32,883 bases of DNA from an uncultured Desulfobulbaceae bacterium (GTDB lineage: Bacteria; Desulfobacterota; Desulfobulbia; Desulfobulbales; BM004): positions 1 through 32,883 of the forward strand of contig CALZHP010000028.1 in assembly GCA_945787325.1 (NCBI GenBank). Direction: 5' to 3'. Below are positions 8,771-16,676 of this stretch, piece after piece. The notes under the pieces were generated by a model. That model ran no database searches, was not told the origin of the DNA, and worked only from the letters and a program-made list of their open reading frames with translations. The stretch's first letter is position 1. Each line of letters opens with the position of its first letter. The position numbers and the translations under genes were made by a program.

Positions 8771-9688
8771 CTAACCCTCCCCGTTCGTTATGGATTGTTT
8801 CTCATTTTTCTTGGAATCCTTCCGGTTGGCGAGAAGATGAAACCCTGCAAAGAGTGCCGGCCAAATGGTTAATACCATTGGAACTATGGTGAGGAATTCC
8901 TTTACGTATGAAATGATTGGCTGGTTTCCGAGATGGGTGTCGAATCCGACCTCATCAAAGGGAACACTTGAAAGATACATCCAGGAAGTGCCGCCTACCT
9001 CTTTTTCACCATAAACATGGTTAACGTAGAGATCCGGTTTGCTCCTTATGCGTTGGTGCGCTATTTTAATAAGGTCTTTACGCTTGCCGAATGATAGAAC
9101 TTCCTTGGGGCAGGATTCGACACATGCCGGGGGCCTGCCAAATTTGAGACGGGTGTCGTAGCAAAACACGCATTTTTTTACTACAGGGTTTATAACACTT
9201 GAGTAACTGTAGGCCGGAACGTAAAATGGACACGCGACCATACAGGTACGGCATCCGACACAGACAGTAGGGTCATATGTGACGGCTCCTTCCGGAGTTT
9301 TCTTGTAGGCGTTAACAAAGCATGATGTGAGGCAGGCTGGTTCATTGCAATGATTGCACTGAATTTTTCGAAACAGGGGATGGTCCTTGCTTGTGTCATA
9401 CTTGTTGACTACGGTGTAAGCGCCTTCACTTGTCCTTCGTTTTTCCTCAAATACGGATGTGTCATCAAAAGGCAGGTCAGGTGCGGGCAATCCCTGTTCT
9501 TTATTACATGCGGCTTCACAACTTCTGCATCCGACGCAGCGGGTTAAATCGACCAGGACTCCCATGCTGTTAGGATATCCTCCAAAGCTTTTCGCTGCAC
9601 CTGCATCTTTACTTTTTGATAGAAGAGTGGCCGCTGCTCCACCTGCTACACCACCCTTCAGAAAATTTCTGCGATTAAATACCTTCAT
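8771..9688 (-). CDS. HybA-like Tat-exported four-cluster ferredoxin subunit
   Basis: The 305-residue protein begins with a twin-arginine signal (NRRNFLKGGVAGG), so it is exported folded. It has sixteen cysteines in four ferredoxin groups: CVGCRSCEAAC, CNHCNEPACLTSC, CVGCRTCMVAC, and CVFC with the later CVESC. This predicts four [4Fe-4S] clusters, as in HybA, DmsB and NrfC. A C-terminal membrane helix (about 265-290, IVPMVLTIWPALFAGFHLL) anchors it, a HybA trait. It would carry electrons between the adjacent NrfD-like quinone protein and the five-haem cytochrome. The ATG at 9688, 8 bases after GGAG, is preferred over an in-frame TTG just before it. Confidence 0.93.
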   Translation of the reverse strand: MKVFNRRNFLKGGVAGGAAATLLSKSKDAGAAKSFGGYPNSMGVLVDLTRCVGCRSCEAACNKEQGLPAPDLPFDDTSVFEEKRRTSEGAYTVVNKYDTSKDHPLFRKIQCNHCNEPACLTSCFVNAYKKTPEGAVTYDPTVCVGCRTCMVACPFYVPAYSYSSVINPVVKKCVFCYDTRLKFGRPPACVESCPKEVLSFGKRKDLIKIAHQRIRSKPDLYVNHVYGEKEVGGTSWMYLSSVPFDEVGFDTHLGNQPIISYVKEFLTIVPMVLTIWPALFAGFHLLANRKDSKKNEKQSITNGEG

Positions 9689-9750
9689 CAAATATCTCCT
9701 CTCAATTTTAAGCTTAAATTACTTGATTACTGTTAATCACGGGTGATAGT

Positions 9751-10281
9751 TTAATGACCACTTTTCCTTGATTTGTTGCCACCCTTTGGAGCATACTTGC
9801 CACTCCTGAACATTTTATCTCCGGCTTCCGTTCTGGTATGACAGTCTTGGCAGCCAGTTGGGGCATCATTCTCTTCATGGCACCCCATACATTTGATATG
9901 GTATGCGGCCTTCAGCCCTACCTTATCAACGTGATTTAACCGATAATTCTCATCAATTTTGTTCAGATAGTCAGCTTGAAAGCGATTAGCCGGATGGCAA
10001 GCACTGCATGCTACTTCATCAGCCTCTCCACTGTTTGCATGGCAACCGATGCAGTTCTCATCCTGTACAGGTGTTCCTGTTGTATGATGATGACAAACAG
10101 AGCAATCATCTCCGGCTGCTTCAACGTGCATGATATGATCGAATTGAACCGGTTCATAAAGTTCCGCAAGTGAATCCAGTTCAATTGAATCAGGGCCTTC
10201 CATTGCTAGGCATGGAACAGTGAAAAGAGCTAATGCCAGCAAAGCGATTACACCTATCAGGTATTTATTCTTTTGAATCAT
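9751..10281 (-). CDS. Periplasmic five-haem class III-like cytochrome c
   Basis: The 176-residue protein has a cleavable signal peptide (residues 1-26, ending VPCLA-MEG) and five CxxCH haem sites at residues 60, 77, 92, 131 and 144. The start of the domain, VQFDHIMH followed by CSVCHHH, resembles tetrahaem cytochrome c3, in which the extra histidines serve as axial ligands; a fifth site is present here. The C-terminus is Lys/Gly-rich. It is the first large gene after the small membrane proteins and precedes the HybA-like ferredoxin by 62 bases. It is the likely periplasmic entry or exit point of that complex, as QrcA is in the Qrc complex. AAGGAAGGGG serves as ribosome site. Confidence 0.9.
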   Translation of the reverse strand: MIQKNKYLIGVIALLALALFTVPCLAMEGPDSIELDSLAELYEPVQFDHIMHVEAAGDDCSVCHHHTTGTPVQDENCIGCHANSGEADEVACSACHPANRFQADYLNKIDENYRLNHVDKVGLKAAYHIKCMGCHEENDAPTGCQDCHTRTEAGDKMFRSGKYAPKGGNKSRKSGH

Positions 10282-10395
10282 TGCTTTTCCCCTTCCTTTT
10301 CTTGTGAATTAACATTTTCTCGCAAAGTTATTTTTGACGTACTGAAGACAGCTGAGTTCGATTTATACTTCGGACCCATTGGTGTAATTTCTATT

Positions 10396-10480
10396 AAAAC
10401 AGCAATTTGCGTTGGGGGCTGTTTTGCGGACAACTTATTATAAGCCAGTTTAAGCCTGGATGATTTATAGCAACCAGGCT
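10396..10480 (-). repeat. Two stem-loops between the small membrane protein genes and the cytochrome gene
   Basis: AAAACAGC (10396-10403) pairs with GCTGTTTT (10418-10425), and AGCCTGG (10453-10459) pairs with CCAGGCT (10474-10480). Both have 14-base loops. Read on the minus strand, the first stem ends in TTTT-AATAG and could act as a weak terminator or attenuator inside the operon, or as an mRNA stabiliser that sets different levels for the two halves. The surrounding 10282-10497 gap has no convincing gene and no GG-N10-GC promoter. Confidence 0.4.
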
Positions 10481-10497
10481 ACTATCTCAGGCCTAAA

Positions 10498-10806
10498 TCA
10501 AGTGGCTTCCGTACTGCTGGTTGCAGTATTTAAGTATTTATAGAAAACAGGGAAAAGTCCCAGGAACATTACTGCAATGATATATTCCACACCTTTGATA
10601 TGAGTGTAAAAATCAACGAACGTATGGAATTCCTGAACAACTCCTATAGCTACTAGATATTGTCCAAGAAGCTGTGAAAATTGCCAGTTTACCTGAGCTA
10701 AAGCACTTAAAAATGCTGCTACAGACCATATGCCAATCGCTGATCCAACAAAGAGCGATATGTGCACTATTGTCCTTGATGCCCTTTTGGTAGTCTTCTT
10801 TACCAT
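10498..10806 (-). CDS. Small membrane protein D of a four-gene family, 102 residues
   Basis: I do not recognise a named family. The ATG at 10806 has a strong AGGAGG site; a longer upstream reading would overlap the preceding gene out of frame and is rejected. The N-terminal part, IVHISLFVGSAIGIW, is a hydrophobic helix closely matching ILHVAIFLGTIVGIW of the preceding gene (shared I-H-F-G-GIW positions). This protein alone has an extension with one or two further hydrophobic segments (about residues 43-58 and 72-92, EYIIAVMFLGLFPVFY). It is the fourth gene of the sigma-54 operon that continues into the cytochrome/HybA/HybB-like genes, so a subunit or assembly role in that membrane complex is the best guess. 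Confidence 0.8.
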   Translation of the reverse strand: MVKKTTKRASRTIVHISLFVGSAIGIWSVAAFLSALAQVNWQFSQLLGQYLVAIGVVQEFHTFVDFYTHIKGVEYIIAVMFLGLFPVFYKYLNTATSSTEAT

Positions 10807-10841
10807 TATTGTTCCTCCTTTGTTCTGTTGTGATTTATGAA

Positions 10842-11009
10842 TTATGATATTAGTGACATCAGTCCTATAAGCAGAGAAGACGAAAACCAAATCCCTACAA
10901 TTGTGCCGAGAAAAATTGCTACATGAAGAATAGCTTCCGTAATTCCTTTTCTTTTACTGTAAGTCTTCGCTTCAGAAACATATCCGGTATTAGCTGTAGT
11001 TGTAGTCAT
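10842..11009 (-). CDS. Small single-helix membrane protein A, 55 residues
   Basis: This short gene has an ATG at 11009 preceded by TAGGAGGTTCCGAG, an excellent ribosome site, and a stop at 10842. A polar N-terminus of about 24 residues precedes one membrane helix, ILHVAIFLGTIVGIW, continuing as SSSLLIGLMSL to the end. The GIW motif and the His two residues into the helix are shared with the 102-residue neighbour downstream. Single-helix accessory subunits are common in respiratory complexes; a similar role here is inference from the operon. The gene lies 35 bases ahead of the next one. Function unknown. Confidence 0.75.
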   Translation of the reverse strand: MTTTTANTGYVSEAKTYSKRKGITEAILHVAIFLGTIVGIWFSSSLLIGLMSLIS

Positions 11010-11068
11010 CTCGGAACCTCCTAAATAAATGAGTTTATGGAAAGACGATATTAAGTAGTAATGAATAT

Positions 11069-11296
11069 TTACAGTCCGGTTAAGGCGGTAAGGAGTCCTC
11101 TCCCCGTTTCCCTAAAACTGGTGCAATTTGCGAGTCCCCCAATAAGGCATAAGATACCCCAGACACCAACTAGACTGGACATGATCATTATTGCGCCCAG
11201 TACGAATCTGGATGCGCCGACGTCTATCCTTGAAACGTCTATTTCTTCTTGTATGGTAGCCATTTTTTCAACCGTCATTTCTGGTGAGTTATTCAT
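11069..11296 (-). CDS. Small single-helix membrane protein B, 75 residues
   Basis: ATG at 11296 follows AAAAGGAGAAGGCC. A polar 28-residue N-terminus precedes one membrane helix, FVLGAIMIMSSLVGVW, continuing GILCLIGGLA, and a short Ser/Arg/Gly-rich tail. The AIM and VG-V-WGI positions match the 49-residue protein encoded just upstream, so these two look like a paralogous pair. It is the second gene of the sigma-54 operon. Function unknown; a membrane-complex accessory subunit is inferred from context only. Confidence 0.75.
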   Translation of the reverse strand: MNNSPEMTVEKMATIQEEIDVSRIDVGASRFVLGAIMIMSSLVGVWGILCLIGGLANCTSFRETGRGLLTALTGL

Positions 11297-11320
11297 GGCC
11301 TTCTCCTTTTATAGTGATTA

Positions 11321-11470
11321 TTATCCAAGGTAAGAACTAACTACGTGTACAATGCCCCAAATGCCGACAAATGCAGCAACGGCCATAATTGCGCTAAAGC
11401 ATATTTCAAGCGGGCTAATCTTATTTTTTGGCGCTTCGACATTTTCTCTGATTACTGTTGTGTTTTCCAT
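11321..11470 (-). CDS. Small single-helix membrane protein C, 49 residues, first gene of the sigma-54 operon
   Basis: ATG at 11470 has GGAGG nine bases upstream, and the stop is at 11321. A polar N-terminus of about 20 residues precedes one helix, FSAIMAVAAFVGIWGI, ending VHVVSSYLG. It shares the AIM and VGIWG positions with the next gene. It is the first coding sequence after the sigma-54 promoter at 11544-11559, which gives a leader of about 60 bases. The repeated short, GIW-containing helices in four consecutive genes with good ribosome sites argue that all four are real. Function unknown. Confidence 0.75.
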   Translation of the reverse strand: MENTTVIRENVEAPKNKISPLEICFSAIMAVAAFVGIWGIVHVVSSYLG

Positions 11471-11543
11471 GAACTCTTTTCCTCCATGTTTGATTTATGT
11501 ATGAACCAAACGGCTTTCATCGTGTCTCTTTGTCCTAGCAACT

Positions 11544-11559
11544 AGCATGAAGTGTGCCA
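11544..11559 (-). promoter_or_regulatory. Sigma-54 promoter of the small-protein / cytochrome / HybA-HybB-like operon
   Basis: On the minus strand the sequence TGGCACACTTCATGCT has the -24 GG and -12 GC elements exactly ten bases apart, and TGGCAC is the consensus -24 box. It ends 73 bases before the first ATG of the operon and lies downstream of the TGCAACAC box cluster. Two NtrC-type activator genes lie directly upstream of this region. This spacing of enhancer, promoter and gene is what sigma-54 activation needs. Confidence 0.85.
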
Positions 11560-11665
11560 GAACACTGTTACATATTGTTTTTGACGACGATATATTTTGT
11601 AATAATTTGATATTTAAGAAAAAAATATTTTATTTTCGTTTGTTCGGGAATAAATTTGCAGTGTT

Positions 11666-11744
11666 CACGTGTTGCATCAAAAGTGTTGCATCCTACACTT
11701 TTGATGCAACACGTGTGTTGTTTGCAACACTTTTGATGCAACAC
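11666..11744. promoter_or_regulatory. Cluster of TGCAACAC boxes, probable NtrC-type activator sites
   Basis: Five exact octamers lie here: GTGTTGCA at 11669 and 11683 and TGCAACAC at 11705, 11723 and 11737, with a further GTGTTG at 11715. Paired boxes are 14 bp apart. The segment 11666-11715 is a perfect inverted repeat with 21-bp arms around an 8-base loop. The cluster is about 107-185 bp upstream of the sigma-54 promoter, the usual position for enhancer sites. The same octamers form a palindrome at 22216-22239. The remaining gap to 12034 is AT-rich; it has a lone GTTGCAAC near 11893 and no convincing gene. Confidence 0.75.
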
Positions 11745-12034
11745 GCAACAGGATTAAAAATAATCGAAAATAAATATTAGAATTACTGTTAAGATGTACA
11801 AATATATATATCAAATGGTTATCATTAGAATTTGAAACCGTTAAAGTATTTATCTTTAACAGATACAGCGAAGACACACTTGTTGTGATGTTGCAACTGC
11901 TGGGGATATTCTTGACGCAAACAACACTTTTATATATTTACATATCCATTTGAGGGCAGGGAGGGGTGCAAGCTAAATTAGTGTAGTAATAATTGAAGAC
12001 AGAATAAGGGGTGTAATCAAGAACTGCGGAAATA

Positions 12035-13921
12035 TTAATCACTAGGAAATTGATTATATTTTCCAGAACTTTCTTTTTTGGAATGTTTTTCAGGTGAAGG
12101 ATTTTCTGAATAGGGGGGTAATGAATTATCCTCCGATTCTGTTGAAAGATCAATTTTGTAATAATGCATTTTGCGATAAAGCGTACTGCGATCAATACCA
12201 AGGAGCCTTGCGGCTTTGGCTTTGTTACCAGCAGTTTTTCGTAATGCATATAGAATTCGATCTGATTCATTTATAGGTTCATGGCGATTTGCTATGTCTG
12301 GTTGGACGGAAGATGTGTCTGGCTCTAAGCTCTCCGGAGCTTTACTGTCTGTCTGTACCTCTATCGGAAGTATATCGGATGTGATAGTATTTCCTTTGCA
12401 TAAAACGCAGGCTCTTTCAACAACATGCTCCAGTTCTCGAACATTGCCGGGCCAGTCGTAATCAGTAAGCGCCGAGATTGCCTGGTCGGAAAACCCATGT
12501 ATTTCCTTCCCCATTCTGTTTCTGAACCGTATCATGAAATGAGTGGCAAGTTGAGGGACATCTTCTTTCCTTTCCCGAACAGGAGGTAGGATAACATCCA
12601 CAACACGCAATCTGAAGTAAAGGTCTTCCCTGAAAAGATCATCCCGCACTTTTTTCTTGAGATCAGCATTTGTGGCAGCAACTACCCTTACGTCAACCTG
12701 AATCGGTTCATCACGACCAACGGGATAAAATGTTTTTTCCTGAAGAAACCTCAGAAGTCTCAGCTGAGTCCGTTGAGAAATATCACCTATCTCATCAAGA
12801 AAGAGTGTTCCCCCATCAGCCTGAAGTATCCTGCCAAGTCGGTCCTGGTCTGCACCGGTGAATGACCCTTTTTTATGTCCAAACAACTCACTCTCAAGAA
12901 GATCTTCAGGTATTGCGGTGCAGTCAACTTTTACAAGGGCTCTGTCCCGGCGCGGACTTTCCGCGTGAAGGGCCTCAGCAACAAGTTCTTTACCGGTGCC
13001 GCTTTCACCTGTAATTAAAACCGTTGTATCAACTTTCCCAACATTTTTAATCAGGGCGTAAACCTTTTGCATTGATTTGCAGTTACCGATAAAACTGTGA
13101 AAACCAGATTGTTGTTCACCATGTTCCGCCCCGCTTTCAAGGTGTGTTACTTCCCTGGCAGTAAGGACTACCCCCAGGAATATCCCCTGTCCATCTTCGA
13201 GAGGGGTTGCAGAAACACTTAATATTCCGCGGTTGTCATTTTCTCTTTGCCACTCTACCTGGTGAACCCTGATAGTTTCTCTGATTTTGAGAACTTTTTC
13301 AGCATCTTCCGTCAAGGCTTTACCAGCACTACACCTCAAGTCATGCAGGTAAGTACCAACATGTACCTCCGGGAGATTGGATTTTGCCCACTCTTTCGCC
13401 TTGTCATTCATGTCTACCACTTCGAGTTTCGGGTCCACAGTAATTATAATCTCCCGAACACTTCTCAGTATTGTTTCCTGATAATAACGATTCTTTTCTT
13501 TCTCAGCATCTGTTTGCTCTTTTTCAAGTAATCGTGCAAGATGATCCAGAGCTGCCTTTGCAACCCGGAGGAGATCGTCTTTTTTAACAGGTTTTGGCAG
13601 GTAATCATATGCACCCAGACGAACTGCTTCAGCTGCCGTATCTATGTTCGGGTATCCAGTAATCATGACAACAGGGCATTTTTTCCCAAGTTCTTTTACC
13701 CGGCGCAACAAATCTATCCCGGAGGAACCTTCGAGGACTATATCACTGACAATAAGTTCAAAATCGTTGGATTCTATTGCCAATACCGCGTCATCAAAAG
13801 TTGAAACACCCATAACCGGACCAAATCCGGCTCTACTGAGGAGGGTTTCAAAACTCAGCCGCAGGTTCTCTTCGTCATCAATAACCAGAATTCGCGCTGG
13901 TTTTTCTTTTGATTCGCTCAT
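12035..13921 (-). CDS. NtrC-family sigma-54 response regulator (receiver-PAS-AAA+-HTH)
   Basis: The 628-residue protein has a receiver domain (about 9-125, phospho-acceptor Asp60 in IVSDIVL), a PAS-like domain (about 148-262), an AAA+ sigma-54 interaction domain (275-510) and a Fis-type helix-turn-helix (563-590). Walker A GESGTGKE (305-312), the sigma-54 contact loop GSFTGA (352-357; Ser in place of the common Ala), Walker B TLFLDE (372-377) and the arginine finger region REDLYFRL are all intact. The recognition helix is AARLLGIDRSTLYRKM. It should activate sigma-54 promoters once phosphorylated. The likely target is the operon starting at 11559, whose box cluster begins 290 bp past this gene's stop. 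The linker before the HTH and the C-terminal tail are Ser/Glu/Pro-rich. Confidence 0.93.
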   Translation of the reverse strand: MSESKEKPARILVIDDEENLRLSFETLLSRAGFGPVMGVSTFDDAVLAIESNDFELIVSDIVLEGSSGIDLLRRVKELGKKCPVVMITGYPNIDTAAEAVRLGAYDYLPKPVKKDDLLRVAKAALDHLARLLEKEQTDAEKEKNRYYQETILRSVREIIITVDPKLEVVDMNDKAKEWAKSNLPEVHVGTYLHDLRCSAGKALTEDAEKVLKIRETIRVHQVEWQRENDNRGILSVSATPLEDGQGIFLGVVLTAREVTHLESGAEHGEQQSGFHSFIGNCKSMQKVYALIKNVGKVDTTVLITGESGTGKELVAEALHAESPRRDRALVKVDCTAIPEDLLESELFGHKKGSFTGADQDRLGRILQADGGTLFLDEIGDISQRTQLRLLRFLQEKTFYPVGRDEPIQVDVRVVAATNADLKKKVRDDLFREDLYFRLRVVDVILPPVRERKEDVPQLATHFMIRFRNRMGKEIHGFSDQAISALTDYDWPGNVRELEHVVERACVLCKGNTITSDILPIEVQTDSKAPESLEPDTSSVQPDIANRHEPINESDRILYALRKTAGNKAKAARLLGIDRSTLYRKMHYYKIDLSTESEDNSLPPYSENPSPEKHSKKESSGKYNQFPSD

Positions 13922-14084
13922 GGATGCCTTTTATTTAATGATTTTTTTTATGAATAGAGTCCAATTTGTGAATGTGTATAGGTCTAAACTTATCATTATA
14001 GTTTCCTACTCAATATATAATATACAGCCAAAATATGTTTTCTGTCATTGTCCAATATAATAGTACGCTTTCGTTTATCTATTA

Positions 14085-16334
14085 TTAAATATCTTTTGGT
14101 GGAGACTGTATGTTGTATTGTGACATTTTCCTGTAAAGGGTGCTGCGGTCAATTCCCAGGAGATGAGCTGCCTTTACCTTGTTGCCTGCCGTTTGTATTA
14201 GAGCTGAGATTATTTTCTGAGCTTCTTCTGTATCTTTGTTCTGCTGGGCACTCTGATTTCTATGAACAACTAATTTATTTATTTGTTCTGTATCTGGGAC
14301 TACGGGCCTGGCAGTGCCTGAGGATATATCTGGTGGGAGGTGGTCAGAATCTATAGTTTGTCCGGGGCATGAAATATAGGCATCTTCCACGACATGTTTC
14401 AGTTCGCGTACATTGCCCGGCCAGAAATAATTTAATAGTGAATTCATAACTTGGTCAGAAAATCCGTCTACCCTCTTTTCTCCATTTTTCTGCTTTCCAT
14501 TAAGAAAATGAGCTGCAAGAATAGGAATATCTTCCGGTCGATTACGTAGTGCCGGCAGCATAATATCAATTACCCTGAGTCTGTAAAACACATCTTCGCG
14601 GAATGAACCGACGCGGACTTTTTCATTTAAGTCTGCACTTGTGGAAGCAATAACACGAACATCTGCCTGAATAGGCTGGTTGCGGTTAACCGGGTAAAAT
14701 GTCCCATCTTGAAGAAAACGCAAAAGCCTCAATTGCATGCGAGGAGATATATCAGCTACTTCGTTCAGATACAGGGTGCCACCGTCTGCCTGCAAAATAC
14801 AGCCAAGGTGAGTTTTGCCTTCCGATTCTCCGGTATTTCTACTTTGTCCAAACAACTCGCTCTCTAATATATCTTCATGTTTACCTGTACAGTCGATCAT
14901 CACAAAAGGTCTTTCACTGCGAGAGCTGTTATTATGAAGAGTTTTAGCCAACAGTTCTTTGCCTGTACCTGTTTCACCACTAATCAGAACAGCAGTATCG
15001 ACCGGGCTGATGCTTTCAATGAGTGCGTATATTTCCTGCATTGCTGCGCTGCGGCCTATTAATCCATTGAACTGTGAGCGGTACTCGTAGTTTTCTATTC
15101 TTTCAATATGTGTGATATCTCTGGAACTCAATATTATTCCCAAAAATATTCCATGGTCATCTATAAGTGGTGCAGCAGTTACACTAAGTATACCGGGGCT
15201 TCCGTCGGGTCTTTGCCATTCTATCCTGTGCTCTTTAATCTCTTCACGCGTACTGAGGATATGTTCAGCATCGTTCAGAAAAATTTTGGTTATTGGATTT
15301 TCCGATTCTTGGAGAGTTGCGCCCACTGTTATTTCAGGTGAATATGATTTCGTCCACTCGAGGGCCATATCGTTCATACACACAATCCGGAACCTTGTAT
15401 CAACAGTTATGATTATCTCACGAATACTCCGTAATATTGTTTCTCGATAAAAGCGTTGATTTTCTTTTTCCGCCTCAAAACAATCTTTTTCTTTCTGTAA
15501 TGCATGCTGTTCGAGAGCCGAGACAGCTACACGTAAAAGAGCATCTTTTTTTACGGGCTTAGCCAGGTAGTCAAAAGCCCCTAGGCGAACAGCTTCTGCG
15601 GCTGTATCAACGTGGGGGTACCCGGTGATCATTACCATCGGGCAGTTAATCCCAAGCTGTTTCATTTGTTTGAGCAGGTCGGTGCCAAGAGCTCCCTCAA
15701 GGACAATATCACTAATTATCAGATCAAAATCATAAAGCTCAATGGCCGACATCGCCTCATCGTAAGAAGAAACTCCAACAACAGAACCAAGCCCTGCTCT
15801 GTTCAAAAAAAACTCTAGGGTGAGCCGAAGATTTTCTTCGTCATCTATTATCAGAATGTGCCCTGTTTCCTCTAGATGGCTTCCAGCTTTAAGTTCTGGG
15901 AATACCTGAGGATATGATTTCTTATCACTCATGCGGTTCTGTTCTTCTGAATGATGTTTGAGGGCTAAATCCGTAACCCGAAGGAGGGCATCTTTTTTAA
16001 CGGGCTTCGAAAGGTAGTCAAAGGCACCGAGATGAATTGCTTCTATAGCAGTATCAACATGAGGGTAACCCGTGATCATAACTACAGGACATTTTTTCCC
16101 CATCTCCTTGATACGCCGTAAAAGGTCTATACCTGAGGCCCCGCCAAGGACAATATCACTAATAATAAGGTCAAAATCGTGTTCCTGAATAACTGACATA
16201 GCTTCATCATAGGAGGCAACTCCGAGGACAGGACCATAACCTGCGGCACTGAGAAATGATTCGAATGTCAGACGCAGACTTTCCTCGTCATCAACTACGA
16301 GAATCTGGTCAGTCTTACTGGGTAGGACTTCCAT
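14085..16334 (-). CDS. Degenerate NtrC-type regulator with two receiver domains
   Basis: The 749-residue protein has two receiver domains (Asp60 and Asp209, each in IISDIVL), a PAS-like domain (about 298-412), an AAA+ domain (425-655) and a Fis-type HTH (714-741). Walker A GETGTGKE (453-460) is kept. The sigma-54 contact loop, aligned without gaps to GSFTGA of its neighbour, reads NTGESE (500-505 region), and Walker B is LYLNEV with Asn524 replacing the catalytic Asp. Sensor I is also altered (ASTSADL). The recognition helix AAHLLGIDRSTLYRKM differs from the intact paralogue by one residue, so both probably bind the same sites. It is probably not a sigma-54 activator; it may compete with or modulate the intact one. 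GGAGGGG precedes the ATG. Confidence 0.92.
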   Translation of the reverse strand: MEVLPSKTDQILVVDDEESLRLTFESFLSAAGYGPVLGVASYDEAMSVIQEHDFDLIISDIVLGGASGIDLLRRIKEMGKKCPVVMITGYPHVDTAIEAIHLGAFDYLSKPVKKDALLRVTDLALKHHSEEQNRMSDKKSYPQVFPELKAGSHLEETGHILIIDDEENLRLTLEFFLNRAGLGSVVGVSSYDEAMSAIELYDFDLIISDIVLEGALGTDLLKQMKQLGINCPMVMITGYPHVDTAAEAVRLGAFDYLAKPVKKDALLRVAVSALEQHALQKEKDCFEAEKENQRFYRETILRSIREIIITVDTRFRIVCMNDMALEWTKSYSPEITVGATLQESENPITKIFLNDAEHILSTREEIKEHRIEWQRPDGSPGILSVTAAPLIDDHGIFLGIILSSRDITHIERIENYEYRSQFNGLIGRSAAMQEIYALIESISPVDTAVLISGETGTGKELLAKTLHNNSSRSERPFVMIDCTGKHEDILESELFGQSRNTGESEGKTHLGCILQADGGTLYLNEVADISPRMQLRLLRFLQDGTFYPVNRNQPIQADVRVIASTSADLNEKVRVGSFREDVFYRLRVIDIMLPALRNRPEDIPILAAHFLNGKQKNGEKRVDGFSDQVMNSLLNYFWPGNVRELKHVVEDAYISCPGQTIDSDHLPPDISSGTARPVVPDTEQINKLVVHRNQSAQQNKDTEEAQKIISALIQTAGNKVKAAHLLGIDRSTLYRKMSQYNIQSPPKDI

Positions 16335-16428
16335 AAAACCCCTCCAACATATATTAAGATTAAGAGAGGAAAGATATCTGGGGATGTTGTGAAGATGATT
16401 GTTTCATACCAAGTGATTCCACTTTAGT

Positions 16429-16456
16429 GATATACAGTAAATATCTGTAAAGTCAA
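16429..16456 (-). promoter_or_regulatory. Probable sigma-70 promoter of the double-receiver regulator
   Basis: On the minus strand TTGACT (16456-16451) and TATATC (16434-16429) are 16 bases apart. The spacer contains most of the imperfect palindrome TACAG-N7-CTGTA. It lies about 95 bases upstream of the regulator's ATG, inside the divergent control region shared with the FeS gene. Confidence 0.45.
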
Positions 16457-16498
16457 AGCAAAAAATGAATAACCATTCATGCTTAAGCCTTTCAGGGA

Positions 16499-16578
16499 AG
16501 GTCAATTGCCAGTTTTAACTTGACCATAATTGTATTGCCGACCTATAATGGCAATGCAAATTTGGGGTTTCAGGCAAT
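16499..16578 (+). promoter_or_regulatory. Sigma-70 promoter with overlapping inverted repeats, upstream of FeS/triheme/NrfD operon
   Basis: TTGACC (16520-16525) and a perfect TATAAT (16544-16549) are 18 bases apart. ATTGCC-N10-GGCAAT (16534-16555) brackets the -10 box. GGTCAA (16499-16504) pairs with TTGACC at the -35 box, and extra half-sites ATTGCC at 16505 and GGCAAT at 16573 flank it. The layout suggests a repressor or activator acting directly on RNA polymerase binding. The rest of 16335-16676 also holds ATGAAT-AACC-ATTCAT (16464-16479) and no gene. Confidence 0.6.
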
Positions 16579-16676
16579 TTAACAGGTTTAAATTGGTAAG
16601 TATCTGGGTGAAGTCTGGCTAACCCTATTATTTTTTGTGTCAGTTCTGAACATAATTCTTGTTTAAGGAACCATAC

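Noticed and set aside
7506-9688. Hydrogenase-2 operon (hybAB)
   Set aside because: Family similarity is clear, but no hydrogenase large or small subunit is present, so the gene symbols were not assigned.
10807-10890. N-terminal extension of small membrane protein D to 130 residues
   Set aside because: The extension overlaps the 55-residue gene in another frame and lacks a ribosome site, while the ATG at 10806 has AGGAGG.
11666-11744. Possible CRISPR-like or transposon-end repeat
   Set aside because: Repeats are 8-bp boxes in both orientations with no constant spacer length and no adjacent transposase or cas gene; position upstream of a sigma-54 promoter explains them better.
11547-11780. 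Plus-strand open frame of 77 codons
   Set aside because: It runs through the regulatory boxes and sigma-54 promoter, has no ribosome site, and its sequence is not protein-like.
12094-12461. Plus-strand open frames opposite the NtrC-type regulator
   Set aside because: They are antisense shadows of a gene with clear conserved domains.
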